NCBI GenBank assembly: GCA_013398295.1
Contig: VZSF01001401.1
Coordinates: 62,001-126,000 of the forward strand
Length of the DNA stretch: 64,000 bases
Reading direction: 5' to 3'
Source of the DNA: Chionis minor
Lineage: Eukaryota > Chordata > Aves > Charadriiformes > Chionididae
Position 1 is the stretch's first letter; each line of letters begins with the position of its first letter. Positions 1-14,881 of this stretch are shown one piece after another. Under the pieces are notes generated by a model. That model saw nothing but the letters and a program-made list of their open reading frames with translations. It was not told the DNA's origin and made no database searches. Both the position numbers and the translations under genes were made by a program.

Positions 1-3000
1 GCACTCCAGGTAAAACAGAAGAGCAAGCTGCCAAACCAAGTCAAAGAGTCCTTAGGGAACCCTGTGACCGAGGCCAGCTTTGACACAGAAACAGAAGCAA
101 AGCAGGTCCTTCCCAACATCAGCAGTAACAAGGTCCAGAAGTGACTTCAGTCAGTGCCTCCCCCACCTACCAGCTGAAAACCCTCCTCTTTACTGGCTTC
201 TTATTCTGTAAGGTAAAGGTTAAAGGAGTTCTCTATAACAGAATCACTTTTATCATTATTTTCAACATCTAAAAAAACTAATGACTTCTTGACAGTCAGA
301 GAAAATCGTTCTTTTAAGAAAAAGAAAATCAAATATTTTAGAGTTTATTCAGAGGATGACTTCAAATTTACATGCGTTCAAGACACATCTAGACAGCTCG
401 GCACAACTGCATTTTTGTGACTCACTCATTTGGCTTACGCCCCAATTTCTTCAAAGGTCATTTCTCACTTTTTACCTCAAAAGACTATTTTTAAGTACTG
501 TTTCTGCAAAGCAATTGGCAGAATCAGCTGAACAGAGCCCATTTTTCAAATCTGTAGCAACAGAGACGGTATCATTTGCAGATTGAAGAAAGAAAAAAAA
601 AGTAAAAGATGTCTTACAGCCATCCACTCAGAAAAGGACAACGTAGCACCCTTCTTCCCTGCCTCCTGAAAAAAACCAGCATTTTATAACACTCACTGCA
701 GAGAAAGTAGAGAAACAGCCTTATGCGTACCTGCTCAGTGGCAGGGGACACTCCTCTGTCGCCAGCTAAATCAGTGAGGACTATTTGCACAAGGAGATAC
801 CGTTTACCGGCAGCCTGTGGATTTCAGAGAAGCACACAGCATTACGGAGCTCCGCAGAGGATCAGAACACTATTGTCACGTTAGCATTGGGAAATGCATT
901 TACCATCTGCCTTTTTGGCTCAAAATCTTAATCCTAAAAGCTTGAAAAACAAGGGTGGGTTTTGGTTTTGTTTTTTTTTCAAACACATAATGTGTGTTCT
1001 CATATTGGTTATGTAAATGTGGTTTCCTTCTTTCCTTCATAGTAAGCAGCTTCTCAAGTAGAGAGAACATTTGATTATTACCATTTTCACCTGCACTAAG
1101 AGCAAATCAGTTCCTATCAAACACCTACTTCCATGTATTACTCCAAATGAAAGCCTAACCTCTTGTTTAAAAATTAACACTGCAAAGGCAGTTGTGCACC
1201 AAGGGGAGAGAACATACCCAGAAGACTTCAGAATTAATGGGGTTTGGACCAACAGCTTATCTTGTTTACATGGGTGACTAAACATATAACGGGGGAAATA
1301 GCAAGTAATTACATTTGTTATTGCAAGTAATTGTCACGATGTAAAAACAAACAATTGTACAAAGTGTTAATTCAAGTCCCTCCTGCCTAATGAATATTAG
1401 CAGGTTTTTTCCATTTTCATACAGTAATCTCCCTCCACCTGTAAAGGAGACTTCATCTTCGTGACACTACCAAAAATCCTTAAAGTCAGAATGCTATCTG
1501 TGGGTCAGTTAGGATCTGCGAATATAAAATGCACGTATGTAAATACCACTTAATGGTAGAGCTCCTATTGAGTTTTGAATATTTCTATTTGCAAGTTGTT
1601 CTCTTCCGAGTATGTAAAGGAAAACTGACATCGTTACCTGACACGATATTTTGTTATTTTTCTACCTAGGAAAGCAAAACTTTTCCTTACTTAATGTAAC
1701 ATGCTTACTGTAACAGTTAATCAATTAAACAGGTACACTTAAAGTGAATTTATGTTAAACCAAAAAGACAATAATTTAGAATAATAGGGAATAAGTGATT
1801 TAGTGTACTTTGGTAAAAGTGACATTTAGATTTTATGCTCACTCACATTTCATACACAAAATGTTTCTTGATATTTGCATTTTAAGGAAGTTTCTGTCAA
1901 CACAGAAATCTGGGGAACAGAAAGCAGATGGTGGTTCCAGCCAACTAGTCTGACGAGAAGTTACTGGGAGCTGCGGGATTTGTTGACCAGCACATTCAAG
2001 TGGGTTGCTGGGAAACCCATCCGCCACAGCAGCGCAATGGGTTTTCTTGCTCTGAAAGCGTCACTGCACACGAAGCGATGGGCCACTTCCACAAGACCGC
2101 ATTCACCAACAGAAAACCTCTAACAGCAGCAAAACAGTGCAAGGGAGGCCCCTCTAGGTGGGCAGACATCCCCTCACCCCAAAAGATTGACTATTTTCAA
2201 AGCTTTCTAAAAAAAGCCTATCTGTAGCCGTTTTCTACTGCAGCTCCTCAGCAGGGAGCTTTCGCCCGCTAACTACTCACGTGCGCAGCGGCTCACACGT
2301 ACCCCCCAGCCAGGGGAGGGTCCCACATCCAGCATCTCAGCACCACAGGAGACGCTGGACGTCGAGAAAACCAGGGAGACAGTATGGGGACAAGAAGCAG
2401 AAGTACAGACCTGCTGCTGCTCCACAGCCAGCAACGCTGCTAAAGGCATAACCCCCTCTGGTACAAAGCCCACACCGTCTTTCTGGTCTGTTCCATCACC
2501 ATTCTGTTTTAAAGACAAACTTATTTCCATTAATATTTTAAGGTTATAGCTTATACATGCATTATCTATTAAAGGCGTTTGAAAAAATGAACCAGAGGAA
2601 GACTGGAAGTTGCTCTACATAAGTGATATGGGAAAAAACCTGCATTCTCAGGAGGCTGCCGTTTGCATACAGATGCTAGCGTTGTCAGTGCTGCCAATTT
2701 ATCAGTTTCATTTGGGAAATGCTGCCCAGGATGACAATAAGAGACTACAACTCCAGTATTTCAAGTACATCAAGATACATGCTGGATTTTGAAAATGTTT
2801 GCATTGTAGACGATTTAGCTTCTGCTTTATTCTTGGTCAATGAAATTATACAGTACCTTGAACTTCTTACTGGTCATCAGTTATACCTGGAAGTTAATAA
2901 AATTCTTTTAGAGGATACATGATCTGTTACACAGAAATAAACAGATTTAAATTTTTAGGAAGTCTTCAGAAAATTTTAAAAAAAAAGATTAAATATTAGA

Positions 3001-3469
3001 ACTACAGAAGTCGATCAGAAATTAATTAAGAATATTTCAATGAGAAAAATCTCGAGGGCTAATTTGCCTCTCAGATCGAGAAACATTAAACAATTTACTC
3101 ATTTCTACTCAAATTCAGAAGTTCAGTTGTAAAGTTGCAAACAATAAAAGACCCTGTGAGATGCCAACAGCATCACAGTGATTCCTGTGAATTTCACGCT
3201 GAAACCACAGCAAACATTCGTCAAGTTCTTTGACTTACACAAGGTCTTTGTTTGACTTAAAAACAAGCAGGTACCAGTGGTCAGGAAAGCCCAGCACGGC
3301 TGGGCTTGACACCGGGAGAAGCCAGGTGAATTTCCACTCCCTGCCATACAGCTGGGGTTAGAATCCCGGCTCCCCTGCTCCTGCCAGAAAGACCACTGAC
3401 GAAAGCAAAGAAAGTAAAGTAGGGGTGTTTGGTCAATTCAGGAGCTTGGATAGTCCTGACCTTTCTCTC

Positions 3470-3790
3470 TTCCGTGTGCTAACTGGCTTACTACATCAAG
3501 GCTTATTTCCTTCTGTCAAATTCTCAGCATCTTTCCCTTTCTAACACTCTTACCACACTTCCCTACCTTCTCTCCTCCTTTTAAGCACTAAGGCCTTCTT
3601 CACATTTGCTCTTTCAAATACACCTTCCTAGATCTTGCTGACACCTCTCACTTTACCTCTTACTCTTCCTCCTCCCCTGACACACGCTTCGCCCTGTTGC
3701 CCATGGGTCGTCCCTCTCTCCTGATACTGGCCATTCTTCCTACACTGCAGTCCTTTTTCCAGAGGCCCATCCCCACAACTTTAACATTTA
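3470..3790. repeat. Pyrimidine-rich block
   Basis: For about 320 bp the plus strand is dominated by C and T (for example CTACCTTCTCTCCTCCTTTT and CTCTTCCTCCTCCCCTGAC), interrupted by short mixed pieces. No tandem unit is regular enough to call a satellite. It lies in the proposed last intron, where on the transcribed strand it is purine-rich. It may be a degraded simple repeat. Confidence 0.6.
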
Positions 3791-5523
3791 AATCTCAATC
3801 TAAATGAAAAGTAAAGCATGTGTTAGCATTGCTTCTCCTTCCCCAGGCAAGAAAATACCACGGAAGCTGGTTTCTTAATGTAGAACCAACGCAATGTGTT
3901 CCCTGAAGTCTGCATGCACCAGGTGAAGCTTTGCTCCTTTCCCAAATGTGTCAGGAACAAATTATTTAGAAGTACAAAAGGACTGGCTGTAACCAAATAC
4001 CAACATACACTTAATGGACTGCAGATTTTGCAGGATGTTTAAAGTTTCCCTTCTGATCTCTCTGAACTTTGGCCTTCATTTGTTTATACAGGCAGAGGCC
4101 AATAGGTCATACCACTAAAATCAGCAAATTGTTTACACATATGGCAAGCACGAATGGAGCAGTCATGTAGTCATGGCGACGACCATACACAGCACATTAA
4201 TACAGTCGCTGGAGTTAAAATAACAAAGATACAGCGAGTCCACATACGTGATGAAGAGACCTTCCAGCGCCATGAAACTCAGTGCGATCTAAGAAATTAG
4301 TGGGCGTTACTTCAGAAACCAACGCACATCTTCCAGCCTGATGGAAGCCAAGTCGCTCACTCTCACAGTGCTTGTTTCATAAGAAGTGGCAGCCTCTGAC
4401 ATCATCAACGTCAAAATTTTACAAGTTTTTAAAGTGCAAGTGCTGGCTCAGCACTGTGGCAGTTAGCACTGCAAGGAATACAACAGTGCAGAACGCAGGG
4501 CTGGAGAGAAGCTGTGGCTGGAGGCAGGGGAACGCCAGGCACGCTGCTGGGCGGCCGCTCTTGGAGCGCCACGTTCCGACAGGGTGCCCCTGGCTGGATG
4601 ACGCGTTTCACAAACGGCAACTGGCTGGGGAGAATTTTTTTGTTCAGTGAAAATACGTTATTTTCATAATACTTATGCTAGCTTTAAAACTAAAAATTTG
4701 CTATTTTAAAAAAAACAGATTGCTTTTAAAAAAACTAATTCTTGAGCCTTTAAAAGTTATTTCAACCTTTATAGCGAAAGATCTTTTAAAAAGCCTCTCC
4801 AAACAGCGTATTTTACATAATACAAATTACTTGGACATCAGACATTTTTAGAAGCATAAAGCATTTCAATTTTGAAAGTGTGAATAGGGTACTAATATAA
4901 CCCCACACTCTGTTTTGCTTTGATGGACACAGGAATGTATTTTTGAGAGCAATTACAGACTCTCTGCTTAAGAGAATGCCAAAAAAAAAAAAAAGTTAAA
5001 CACTACAAGAAATGAGGAAACGCACCAGCGTCTAAAAGAAACTAATGACTTTGTCTTGGATAAATACACTGTAGCCATCAAGCTTGCTGAAACCACAGCA
5101 AAGAGGAAGCAATTTTTTTTAGCTTCAAGATGCTGCAGGAAGGCTTTGTGGCCTATTCGGTGGCATACTGAATAGACATAGATACATGCCCTACACAAGG
5201 AGGATATTATTAAACATTTATAGTTACTTTTTATTGAAAAGCAGAAGCACGTCTTCTTTAAATTTCATGTCCAAACAATACATGCAGACATGAATTCCCA
5301 TTTGCCATGGAGATGCAGTATGCTATAAAGATAAAAATGTCTGTTGAGACAAAACGCAACTGTGAATCTCAAACAAAACTTACCCTTTTTTAATGTTACC
5401 TACTTCCTTGCTCAAAATACATTTTGGTTTCATACAAATCACTTATCTGGAATAAGATAATCTGTTTGCCCGATGATTGATGATAAAATTGTCAGAGACA
5501 GAGCTAACACATAATCTCCTCTG

Positions 5524-5595
5524 AAAAAAAAAAAAAAATAAAAAAACCACCAAAACACACCACCAAACAAAACCAAAACACCACCACAAAAAAAA
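5524..5595. repeat. A/C-rich low-complexity tract
   Basis: An A run is followed by repeated CCACCAAAACAC-like units. Similar tracts occur at 7880-7911, 13438-13480, 31771-31840, 46943-46990 and 62453-62485, all with A and C on the plus strand. None is joined to a recognisable LINE body. Confidence 0.85.
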
Positions 5596-8500
5596 CAGTC
5601 CAAAGGTACGCTGGGTCTGTAAGTTCATCACTTTCAGAAAGAAATGTTCACATAAGGCTGGGAGATACTGTTATATTGTTATTCATCATACCAGTTTGAC
5701 ATGTGTATGAAATTTGTGTTTTCTTAGGCATGTCCATGGAAAATACAGGTACAGCTTTGACCAGCTGATACCACTGGTAACACTGGACACCTGCCTCACT
5801 CAGTTACTGCCTACTAAGTCCACGCTGAACAAGCATTACCAAAAATATTTTACCCAATGCTCCCAGTGAATAATCTTCCCATTGCAACAGACGATCTTAG
5901 TGCCAATGCTGAAGATGTGCAACTCCAAATCAGTCACACAGAATCCTGCCCAACGCGCAGGCAGCTATACGAAATGCTACGTTTTTTTCGCATTACCAAC
6001 AGAAATCCTCTCCGGAATGTCATCATTTGATCTCCCGTGTTTCACCACCAACTAACATTTTAAAATAATGTTTATAAACAACTTGAAAGACTCTTCATAG
6101 TTCTTGTACATGAAATTCAGCTGTGTCAATAATTTCTAACGTAACATCTCCTCTGCCTCAACCCCGAGTCTCAGCACTGAAGACTGAAATGCACCATCTC
6201 ACACTTCCAGCGTTGGAGGTTTTTCAGCAAAAGTCAGGTTTGATAACAGGCCTGAAGACAGATCTGATCATCAGTTCCACCCCAAAACAGTTTAAAGTGA
6301 AGGACTAAAAAGTTATTTAAACTCTCTGTATATGCACAAATCAAACAAGACGAGAGGGAGCTTTGATCCAGTCCCGTCTTCACTAGCAGGACTTTTCATT
6401 TGTTATCTTCAAAGGGCAACACAGAACTGAACCTGAGAACACAGGGACTGTCACGCTCCGTCAGGTTTCCCCGCTGGCTATCCCAGGGAAACTACAGACA
6501 CGGAGGGCTGGGGAGAAAAGATTCGAGGGAAAAATGCTGGCAGAAAAGGAACACAAAAGGATGAGTTGCAGCAGAACTTACCACCTTTTACCAGAGCAGA
6601 ACACTATCTGGGAGAAAAGCAGGACATGGCGCTGTTGAAGGCTACTGAGCTCGGAATTACAGCTGCGAAAAGCAAATGCCGTTCTGCCGCTTGCCAGCTT
6701 CTGAGCGGTTCACTTCACAGGCCCAGTGTTGTTTCAACACCGCGCCGCTGGGGCAGCTTTGGTCTCCTTTACGCAGGGAGGTAGACAGCACCGTCACGGC
6801 TTTCAGGGGAACCATCCGCAGAACGTGGCAGCATTTCTGGACACGCTCATTTTCAGGCACATTGCCTGTAGATTTATCACTAAAATACAGTTTTTGCTAT
6901 GATCTGAAGACTGGTGTATGAATTGCTGCTCACCACAAAATACTCCAGGAAGATCAGGGTCTTCTCATGTTTATCTTTTTAAAGCAGAATTTGCTGAGAG
7001 CCCAAACTAGAAATTAAGTTGCTATCTGCCTCTCCCAGTGGAGAAGCTACACCTTCTTTAAGGAAAAAAAAATAAAAGAGACCACGTGCAGAAAGAGCTT
7101 GTGATCAGAGAAGGGAAGACATTTACATGGCTAGAGAGGCAAATAAAGTAGTATCTTAAGGAGAAACATAACTTACTGAAGAAAAGTATACGAAATCACA
7201 GTGAAAGTGGGCAAAGCACACACATTTTTGGCAATAAAGTAAATATATCACTGGATAATGTATTGCAGAAGCATCATTATTTGCACTGAAGCTTGGATTT
7301 ACGCTCTACAATGCCTGACAGCAATACAGATAGAAGTAGAAATTTGTAAAGGGTATTTATTTTTGGATTTGCTCTAATACAAACCTGTAGGAATTAGTTC
7401 ACACTGCTGAGCAATTCCAGCATTGTAGCTCAAGCAAATTCATAAAAGGATTAAGCAAGGCTGTCAAATTTCTAATTGGTATTTTAGAGTCATAAGTATG
7501 ATATCAACGTGTAACTTTAGATTACAACATGCACTTCAATTTTGAGAACAGAAGTGTAGTTGCTGCTCTTCAAGGTTCTTATTTCTTAAAAGCAGGGTAC
7601 ATGGCAAATCAGTGGAAACATGATCAGAACACACCAACATGTGTTTTTTCCTTAAACTGTCAGATAAGGCCATTGTCATGATGTCTTTAGGAACCAGAGC
7701 AGGAAGAAAAAAGCACAGGTATGTCAGGATGCAAACACACCAGAACATAGCTGTGGGCTACTGACGCGCGCTCTTAGCCTTCGGAGCTACTGAACTTTAA
7801 GTACGCCAGCACTTGCTTATGTTTTAGAACAATGATAACTGAATTCCCTGGTAAATAAACAAAATAGACTGTAAGGAGGAAAAAAAACAACCCCACAACA
7901 AAAAAACAAACCGTTAATCTGTAAAGCTAATGAGTGCCTTAGATTGCCTGAGGAGTCTCTATCACTGGAGGTCTTAATAGGTGAAAAGTTGTCTAAACCA
8001 AGACAAGACTAATCTTAGAAGCGTAGGAGGCTTGAGAAGCTCTTTCTAGCTACATACTTTCATAAGAAATTATTTGCTAACAACCCGAGGCAAAAAAAAG
8101 CAGGCAATTCTCTGAATAATTACAATTAATTTATACAAATGAAAAAATATAAATACTCAACATTCACCCAAAAATACCATTACAAAGACCATTTACTGTT
8201 ACAGCTAAAGTCACACCCTTAAACCTGAAATGTCCTTCTTCTTAAGTCCTTCTTCTGGATGGGTGACACCGCACCCAATGTTCTCCTGTTCTCAGTAACA
8301 AAAACTGCCCTAGTTGAAGTTAGGAAGGACATTAAAAAGTTAGGTAAGAATTTTTTTAATTAACAGGAGCGTGGTCACATAAAGGAAAAGGCACTCAGCT
8401 GTGGAAGAGAGGAAAGAAGCAGGAGGTTTGAGAAAAAGAAGAGTATCTTGGAGAGAGACCACCAGGAAGGGGCAGGAGGTGGCTGGGGCAAAAAGCCAAT

Positions 8501-9299
8501 TAACCAAGTGGCACATGCTAGTAACAATGTAATGGTTCCAACCTGCTGAGTAAAGGCTGAGAATTAATTAGAAAGCGTCAACAAATTAGGATTAAAGGAC
8601 AAGAAATGCACTTAACCCAATGAAGGGGGGGGGAGGGATGTGCGCATGTGGAGGAAGACCAAAAAAACCCAACTCAACAATGAACTACCCAATTCCTGAA
8701 GTACGAACTGAAAATGTTTCCTGTTAAATCAAAAAAAAAAAAAACCTAAAAACTACTTCTTCACAGCATTAGCAGCTTAATTACTGCTGCTTCATCCTCT
8801 GATTGCATGTCTGCCGGGAAAATTCTTCCCAAGGTTTAGAATTCCAGCACTGGATTTTCAGAGTACATTATTTCCATTGCAACCTCCAGAGTAATGTATT
8901 CTATAAGTATCACATAAACCAAACAGGTTTAGATAAACAAAAAACCATATCCATTTAAAAATTTTAATTGAAAACCATTAGGGGAAAAACCCAGAGAATC
9001 TGATGAGAGATTCTGTATTTCTCCTGGCAGTTAACAATTCTGCAATTTTGACTCAGATTTTTTTTACGGTAAAAAGGGCTCAAAAGGGAATAGTCCATAT
9101 TTACAATTTGCATTTGTGGTATGTTAGAGACAGACCAATGCAAATTAATATAAACTGAGAACAGTAGGAAAGAGGAAGAAAATTGCGCTCCATATTTAGC
9201 TCCATAATTAGCTTCATAGCTCCAAATTTATTATTTTAGCTTAGAAATGTCATCCTTATTTCACAATGTCAGACACACGCAACCAAAGCTCTGAAAGTG

Positions 9300-9660
9300 A
9301 TTCAGGGATTAAGTTGTGGTCTTCTGCACGGCTAAGAACAAAAGGTTCAAACAGACCCCGCATCCCAAAACTTCCGGAGCTGTACCAGCAAACAGGGGGG
9401 AGGTCCCCCGAGCCCCCTCCTTCCCCACACCTGCGATGCAGAACAATCCCAGGGCTTCTCCCCGGTAGGCTGGGGGTGCTCGGGCAGCCTCAGCAGCGCC
9501 AGCCAAACCTCCGACAGGCAGGAGCCAAAGGAATCCCGCTTCCTCCAGGCAACCCAGGAGCAGAGAGGGAGCGCAGGATCCAGAAACATCAATTGCTTTT
9601 CCCGGGCCTCTATGCAGGAGCAGGTACGGCTCCCTGAACTGAGCCCCATGTTCTCCAAAC
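9300..9660. other. GC-richer patch in the last intron
   Basis: This is a local rise in GC within AT-rich intron, with overlapping open frames on both strands (plus 9266-9637; minus 9309-9662 and 9347-9658). Products are rich in Pro, Gly, Ala and Arg without domain motifs. I compared the minus-strand frame with the expected SOCS-box sequence and it does not fit. No gene is called. Confidence 0.3.
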
Positions 9661-11164
9661 ATCCGGGGTTTTAGGTTTGCACCAGCTCACTGCGGGCACA
9701 ACGACCCTTGTCCCTAAGTGCCCTATACTACAAGAAGGAGCTGTAGGTTAAAATATAAAGTGGTACACATACATGTTTTCCATGAAGTTACATTTGTAAG
9801 TAAAGTCGTCTTCTCTTTTCAGATAAATGCTTCCAGCTCCCTGAACTCGACAATTAGATTTATTTTCAAAGTTGCGTAAGGGCTATGCAAGGTTTAGCGC
9901 AAGAACCGCAACGGGCTATCAGTATCAAGCTCAAGAAGCATTCTTTCACACCTAAACGGCAAGAAAAACCATAAATACCACAAAAAAGGAAATTAACAGT
10001 CTGCTATAGAATATTTCAAAGTAGTTGTATTATTATATAAGGGACATTGAAAGCTACGATTTTGAAACGAACGTTCCTAATTTAAGGAGGAGGAGATTCA
10101 GACATAAAGATCAGCCCGTCAGTCCCAAATGTCTCACAAATGTAATTCTTGGATCTAAGAAAACATGAGTTTAAGACAAGATGGCTAAATTGTGAATGGA
10201 AGACAACAAGGAAGCTAGTGGGATACTACTGTTTATCTTTAAAAGTCTTACAGTCTATTTTCAACCAAAACAAGAGTTACTCTTTTTGGAACTTAAAAAT
10301 GCAAAAGAAATCCTAAGAGTAAAACATGGCTATACTGGACATCGGACATTATCACCCAAAAAGTTGGTTGGGCAGCATTATCCCAAAATCTTGTGAAATT
10401 TACTCATCTCTACAAAATAGCTTCAGGATTTAAAAACAGAAATATAAATTGGTGGTAGTGGGGTGTGACTTTTTAATCTTCAGCTGTTCTAGCCTACTCA
10501 ACATGTTGTTATTACGTGTTATTACAACATGCTGTAATACAGAATTCAGAGTTCTTTCCTTTCACATTCAATTTCAAGACTTCCAGAGCTCACGCAGACA
10601 TTGACCTGTCCTTCCTTTATGCAAATACACAACAGTCAAGAGTTTAGGCAAGAGTTCGACAAGCCGTAGCTTTTCTTACAATTGTCACAGTCACATGGAG
10701 ACAGCGTCTCTAATTAGGACACATCCCACAACAGATCCCAGCCGGATGCTTCACTCCAAGGCAGCAGCTGTAGCAGCCAGAACTGCGCTTGCAGGAGAGT
10801 GCGTGCTACAGGATAAAGAAATTTGAAAGCGCTACCAGTGGGCATTTTTAGCAATGGCCAGAAATCCAGCGCTGACGCACACCTGCAGATGTACCTTCAA
10901 GACACCAGCGAGAGCGTGCTGTGCTGATGTACGTACACGGGATGGCTCCCAGGACCAGCAGAGCCCCACAGCCCTCCTGCCAGCGCTCACTGCGTCATTT
11001 CAGCAACTCTACACTACCACACAAGGATGGCTGGAAAACCCTTCTGCAGCTTCCTTCTGCAGCTTCCTGCTGCCTTCTCTCCATCTAGGAAAATATTAAA
11101 TTCTCAATTTTGTACCTATGAGTTGCATTATTGAATTTTATGTCTATGGATCACTTCTCATTAT

Positions 11165-11274
11165 TATATACATACATACACACACATATATACATATGGG
11201 CACATATGTGTGTATAGATATGTCCATACATATATACACACATACGTATGTCCAAACATACAGATACACACACC
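11165..11274. repeat. Imperfect TA/CA/CATA microsatellite
   Basis: About 110 bp of alternating purine-pyrimidine units (ATACATAC, ACACAC, ATATAC, GTGTGTATA) are broken by a few G's. Mixed CA and TG phases give self-complementary pieces such as CATATG and TACGTA. Open frames through it on both strands (Tyr/Thr/Ile-rich products) are repeat translations, not genes. Confidence 0.9.
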
Positions 11275-14200
11275 CTAAACCTTGCTTTGCCACATTGATT
11301 CAGAACTGGGCAGAACCAGACCTGTAACGCATGCTTATGAAAAGTATTCTGACTTTTGGAAGTCAAAAGACTGACTGTTCTGTCAGATATTTTTAAGGAT
11401 CAAAATAAATCACTGCGTTCAACTCACCTACGCACTGATGAAGTTTCCCACCACGGTACTGCTATATTGCCCTCCCACCCCTTTGTTTAAACACACAAGT
11501 ACTAATGTATCAGTCATGATCTGCAATGTACATTTATACAGAAGTGTTTTGCTATTTCTCTGTTCCAATCTATAAATAGTATTCAGGATTCCTCATCAGA
11601 CAACAGATATAAATAGCCTAGCTTTTTTTAAACGTGCACGTACCCTGATGAAAAGAGCATCTGAAAAATAACGTATACTGCATTTACGTTATCTGTGGTT
11701 TTGAATTATTGCAACAGGCAACGAGTCAGAAGCCTGATAAAAAACTCTGTAAAACTCAGGCACTGGGCCACCCTCAGCGTGGTAGATACTGATAACATTT
11801 GATCAAAGAAGTCTGTCCTGGGAAGAACTCAATGTGCTTGTGATGAGCACGCTCCATCCTGTCCCCCTGCCTTCCCTCCCAAACCCTGACAAATATTTGT
11901 AGCTCTAAGTCTCTCAAATGACAAGTTAAAAACTGTCTTGCGAAAGCCACAGCGCATCATCATGTGAAGCTCAAAGCAGCTTCAGAAAGCAGAATACTCT
12001 GGGTATCAGATGCAGCTGGAAGAACTATGATTGATTTTAACTACAGCATTATTCTAGGAGTGACATCCAGAGCCTGGGGCACACAGGTTCTTGATCTCTG
12101 ACCTGCAGCCTTATCCTTCTACGATTCTGCCATCTACACAGTAATTAACATACTTCCAAGTCTGCATCATCTCTATACCACTAGGACGTATGTTTAAATT
12201 CACTGCAGCTGCACAAGCCCATCATTTGAGCCTTTCACTATGCCATTCCTGCAAGCCTTTCACTCTTTGCCAGGCAACTGAAATACACGGGCCTTCAAAG
12301 CATTCAGAGTTCTTCCATTTAAACAGCAAGTATTGAAAAAACTAGAAATCCCTGCAGTCGAGGTCTCCATTTACTCTGTAAGACACCACATAAACAACCA
12401 TTGCAAGCTGTGGTATGCATTCTGAGCAGTAACAATCAATCACTAAATAGCAAGTTACAAGTCACTGTTTGACAGCACAGTTTCAAGAATGGCTCACTTA
12501 CTATTGCCAGAGCCACCAAAAGCTGAGATCAGCAGTATGAAATACTTCCAGAGAGGATATGTAAGGTTAAAAAGCATGCAAACAACAACCCCCCCCCACG
12601 CACATGTACATTCAAAAGTATTTAAATTTGTAATACAATATGAACATTTCACTGTTCAAGATGTACTCCGACTTTCACAAGAACAAACCACTATAAAAAC
12701 CTGCAATATTACGTGCTACAAGCGTGAACATGAAGAGTGCCACCACCAAACTTGCTCTGCCACGCAAGGGCTGGCTGGACAGAAACACTTTCAGCAGAGA
12801 AGAGAAGGTGTTTGCTTTAAGAGCACCAGCTAAACAAGCTACTTTGGTTTCTTGAATGCTGTTTTTGTTGCAGGACAGTAATGGATCAGTGAACATGTGA
12901 TAACAAATGATGCGATTCCAGGATGTCAAAGTGCCCCATGGCAAAGCGGCTATAAACTTCCTCTTCACATGGTCAGATGAACACTCAGCCCTACATGAAA
13001 ATTCAGTTTACAAGTTTACTTTTAGCCATGAGTTCACGCTTTAAAAAAAAAAAAAATAAATGACTACTTTGACTTTCTCAGGGATAGTTTAGGAAGTTAT
13101 CTTGCTTCTTCCAGCAAAATTATCCCACGAGAAACCGGATGGGAATTTTTCTCTCCACCATCTCGCAGACCACAGCTATCCTTCTCTACTTAGCCCCTTT
13201 CATTTTATAATTTCTACCAAACTCATTCACATCCTCCTCCTGTGTTTTGATCTTTCTAGATAGAGCTCCCTTGAGCAGCCCTGTGAAGGCTACAAAAGGA
13301 ATGCAAAACGATTCCTTGTGTGGACGTGGTGGACCAAGCTGAGCTGTACTTTGCTTAGTTTGGCAGATATTCCCACTATTAGAAAAAACTGCTTTCACGC
13401 ACAAATATTCAGTTTGCAAAAGTATCTCTTCTCCATAACAAAAAAAAAACAACCCAAAAAAATCAAAAAACCACCACCACTCTCTGCACTGTCATTCTGA
13501 AAATGCAAAATACTTAGAATCTGCCCATATTCCCCTGAATGAAGGCACTCAGAAAGCAGCCATTTAGCATCTGGCTGCACTAACCTGTAGGGCTTCTGTG
13601 GATAAAGGTTCTTTCCCCTGGTGCTTATTACAGATCTTTATGAAAATCTAATCTTAAAGAGAGTCAAATTATTTAATTATGTTTCTACTTTGTATGTCAG
13701 AAGTAAGGCCAACAAGCAGAGAATTAATTTTCAACAGGAAAAAAAAATGTGACCACCCCATCCTAATGGAAGAGACTAGTAAATTCCTTCAGAAATTATT
13801 AATTAAAGGCAGGTGGTGTACACTTGCTATTACGCTCTTTTTACACAACCATGTTCCATTCACAAAGCCCAAAAACCATGAAAATTTTGCTCAGTCATCT
13901 CTTTTTTTTAAATTTATATATTTATAGTCATGGTTCCTCCTATGGTTCAGATAAAAGAGTCTTAAACAATAACAAAGTTCCACTTAGTGCCTCTCTGAGC
14001 GTTCCAGTCCCCAGCAGCCGATACGCTGACTGTAGGTAACTGGGCACGACCGAACACACGCTGTGCTGTGTACAGAACTGGCAGAGCACACCTCTTCCCG
14101 AGCAGCGAGAAGAACTGGACAAAGAAGAACTACACAAAACCCAGTTTTGCAACTCATCTTCTGGTGGGATATTACCTTCAAGGTCACAACAGCAACATGC

Positions 14201-14881
14201 TGCTCCTTACTCCGTAACAATTTAATTTGATACTGCCCCTTTAGATCAAAAATAGCCAACGCCTATCCGAAGTCCCATATTTCTGGAGAAGAAAAAACCC
14301 CAAGAGCGCACGTTCTGAAGCGAGCTGAGGAACAGGGCTCTCTTTCAGAAAAACTGCTAAAAGCGGTATTTGACTTGAGCTCCTTGATTCTTGGGGATCC
14401 ACAGCTGCTTCTGAGGGTCCTGGAAAGGCAGCCATGGAAAGAAAGCCTACTGGCCTGAATTCAAGTATGTTTATGCACACCAGGTAAGAGCTCCCACTAC
14501 TAGAGGAAATTTTTACAGGATCCACAAATCCTATTTGAAAACCACAGATTTAAAACATATCCTCCAGTAAACAAGAGTTTTACTGTTAAGTATTACCCAG
14601 GAAGTTTCTCAAGATCTTTTTTCTCAGTCTGCTCACTTTCTTTGGACGCAGATTTCTTGCCATTCTGCTTGCCAAAAGGGAAAATATTTTTATACCATCC
14701 ATACCGCCGTTACAAGACACAACTGATAGATACTAGTTGTGGGCAGTAACTATGGGATGCAATCTACTCACAGTGGACAGTCTCCTCCCGCCCAGCGCAC
14801 ACTGTTCACAACAAAAGGATAAAGAAAAAAAGTCCTACATAAGAAAAGTTGAAAAACAGTGTAATGAAGAAATACGCTAAC

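Noticed and set aside
10502..10531. Small inverted repeat CATGTTGT...ACAACATG
   Set aside because: Eight-base arms are common by chance in AT-rich DNA.
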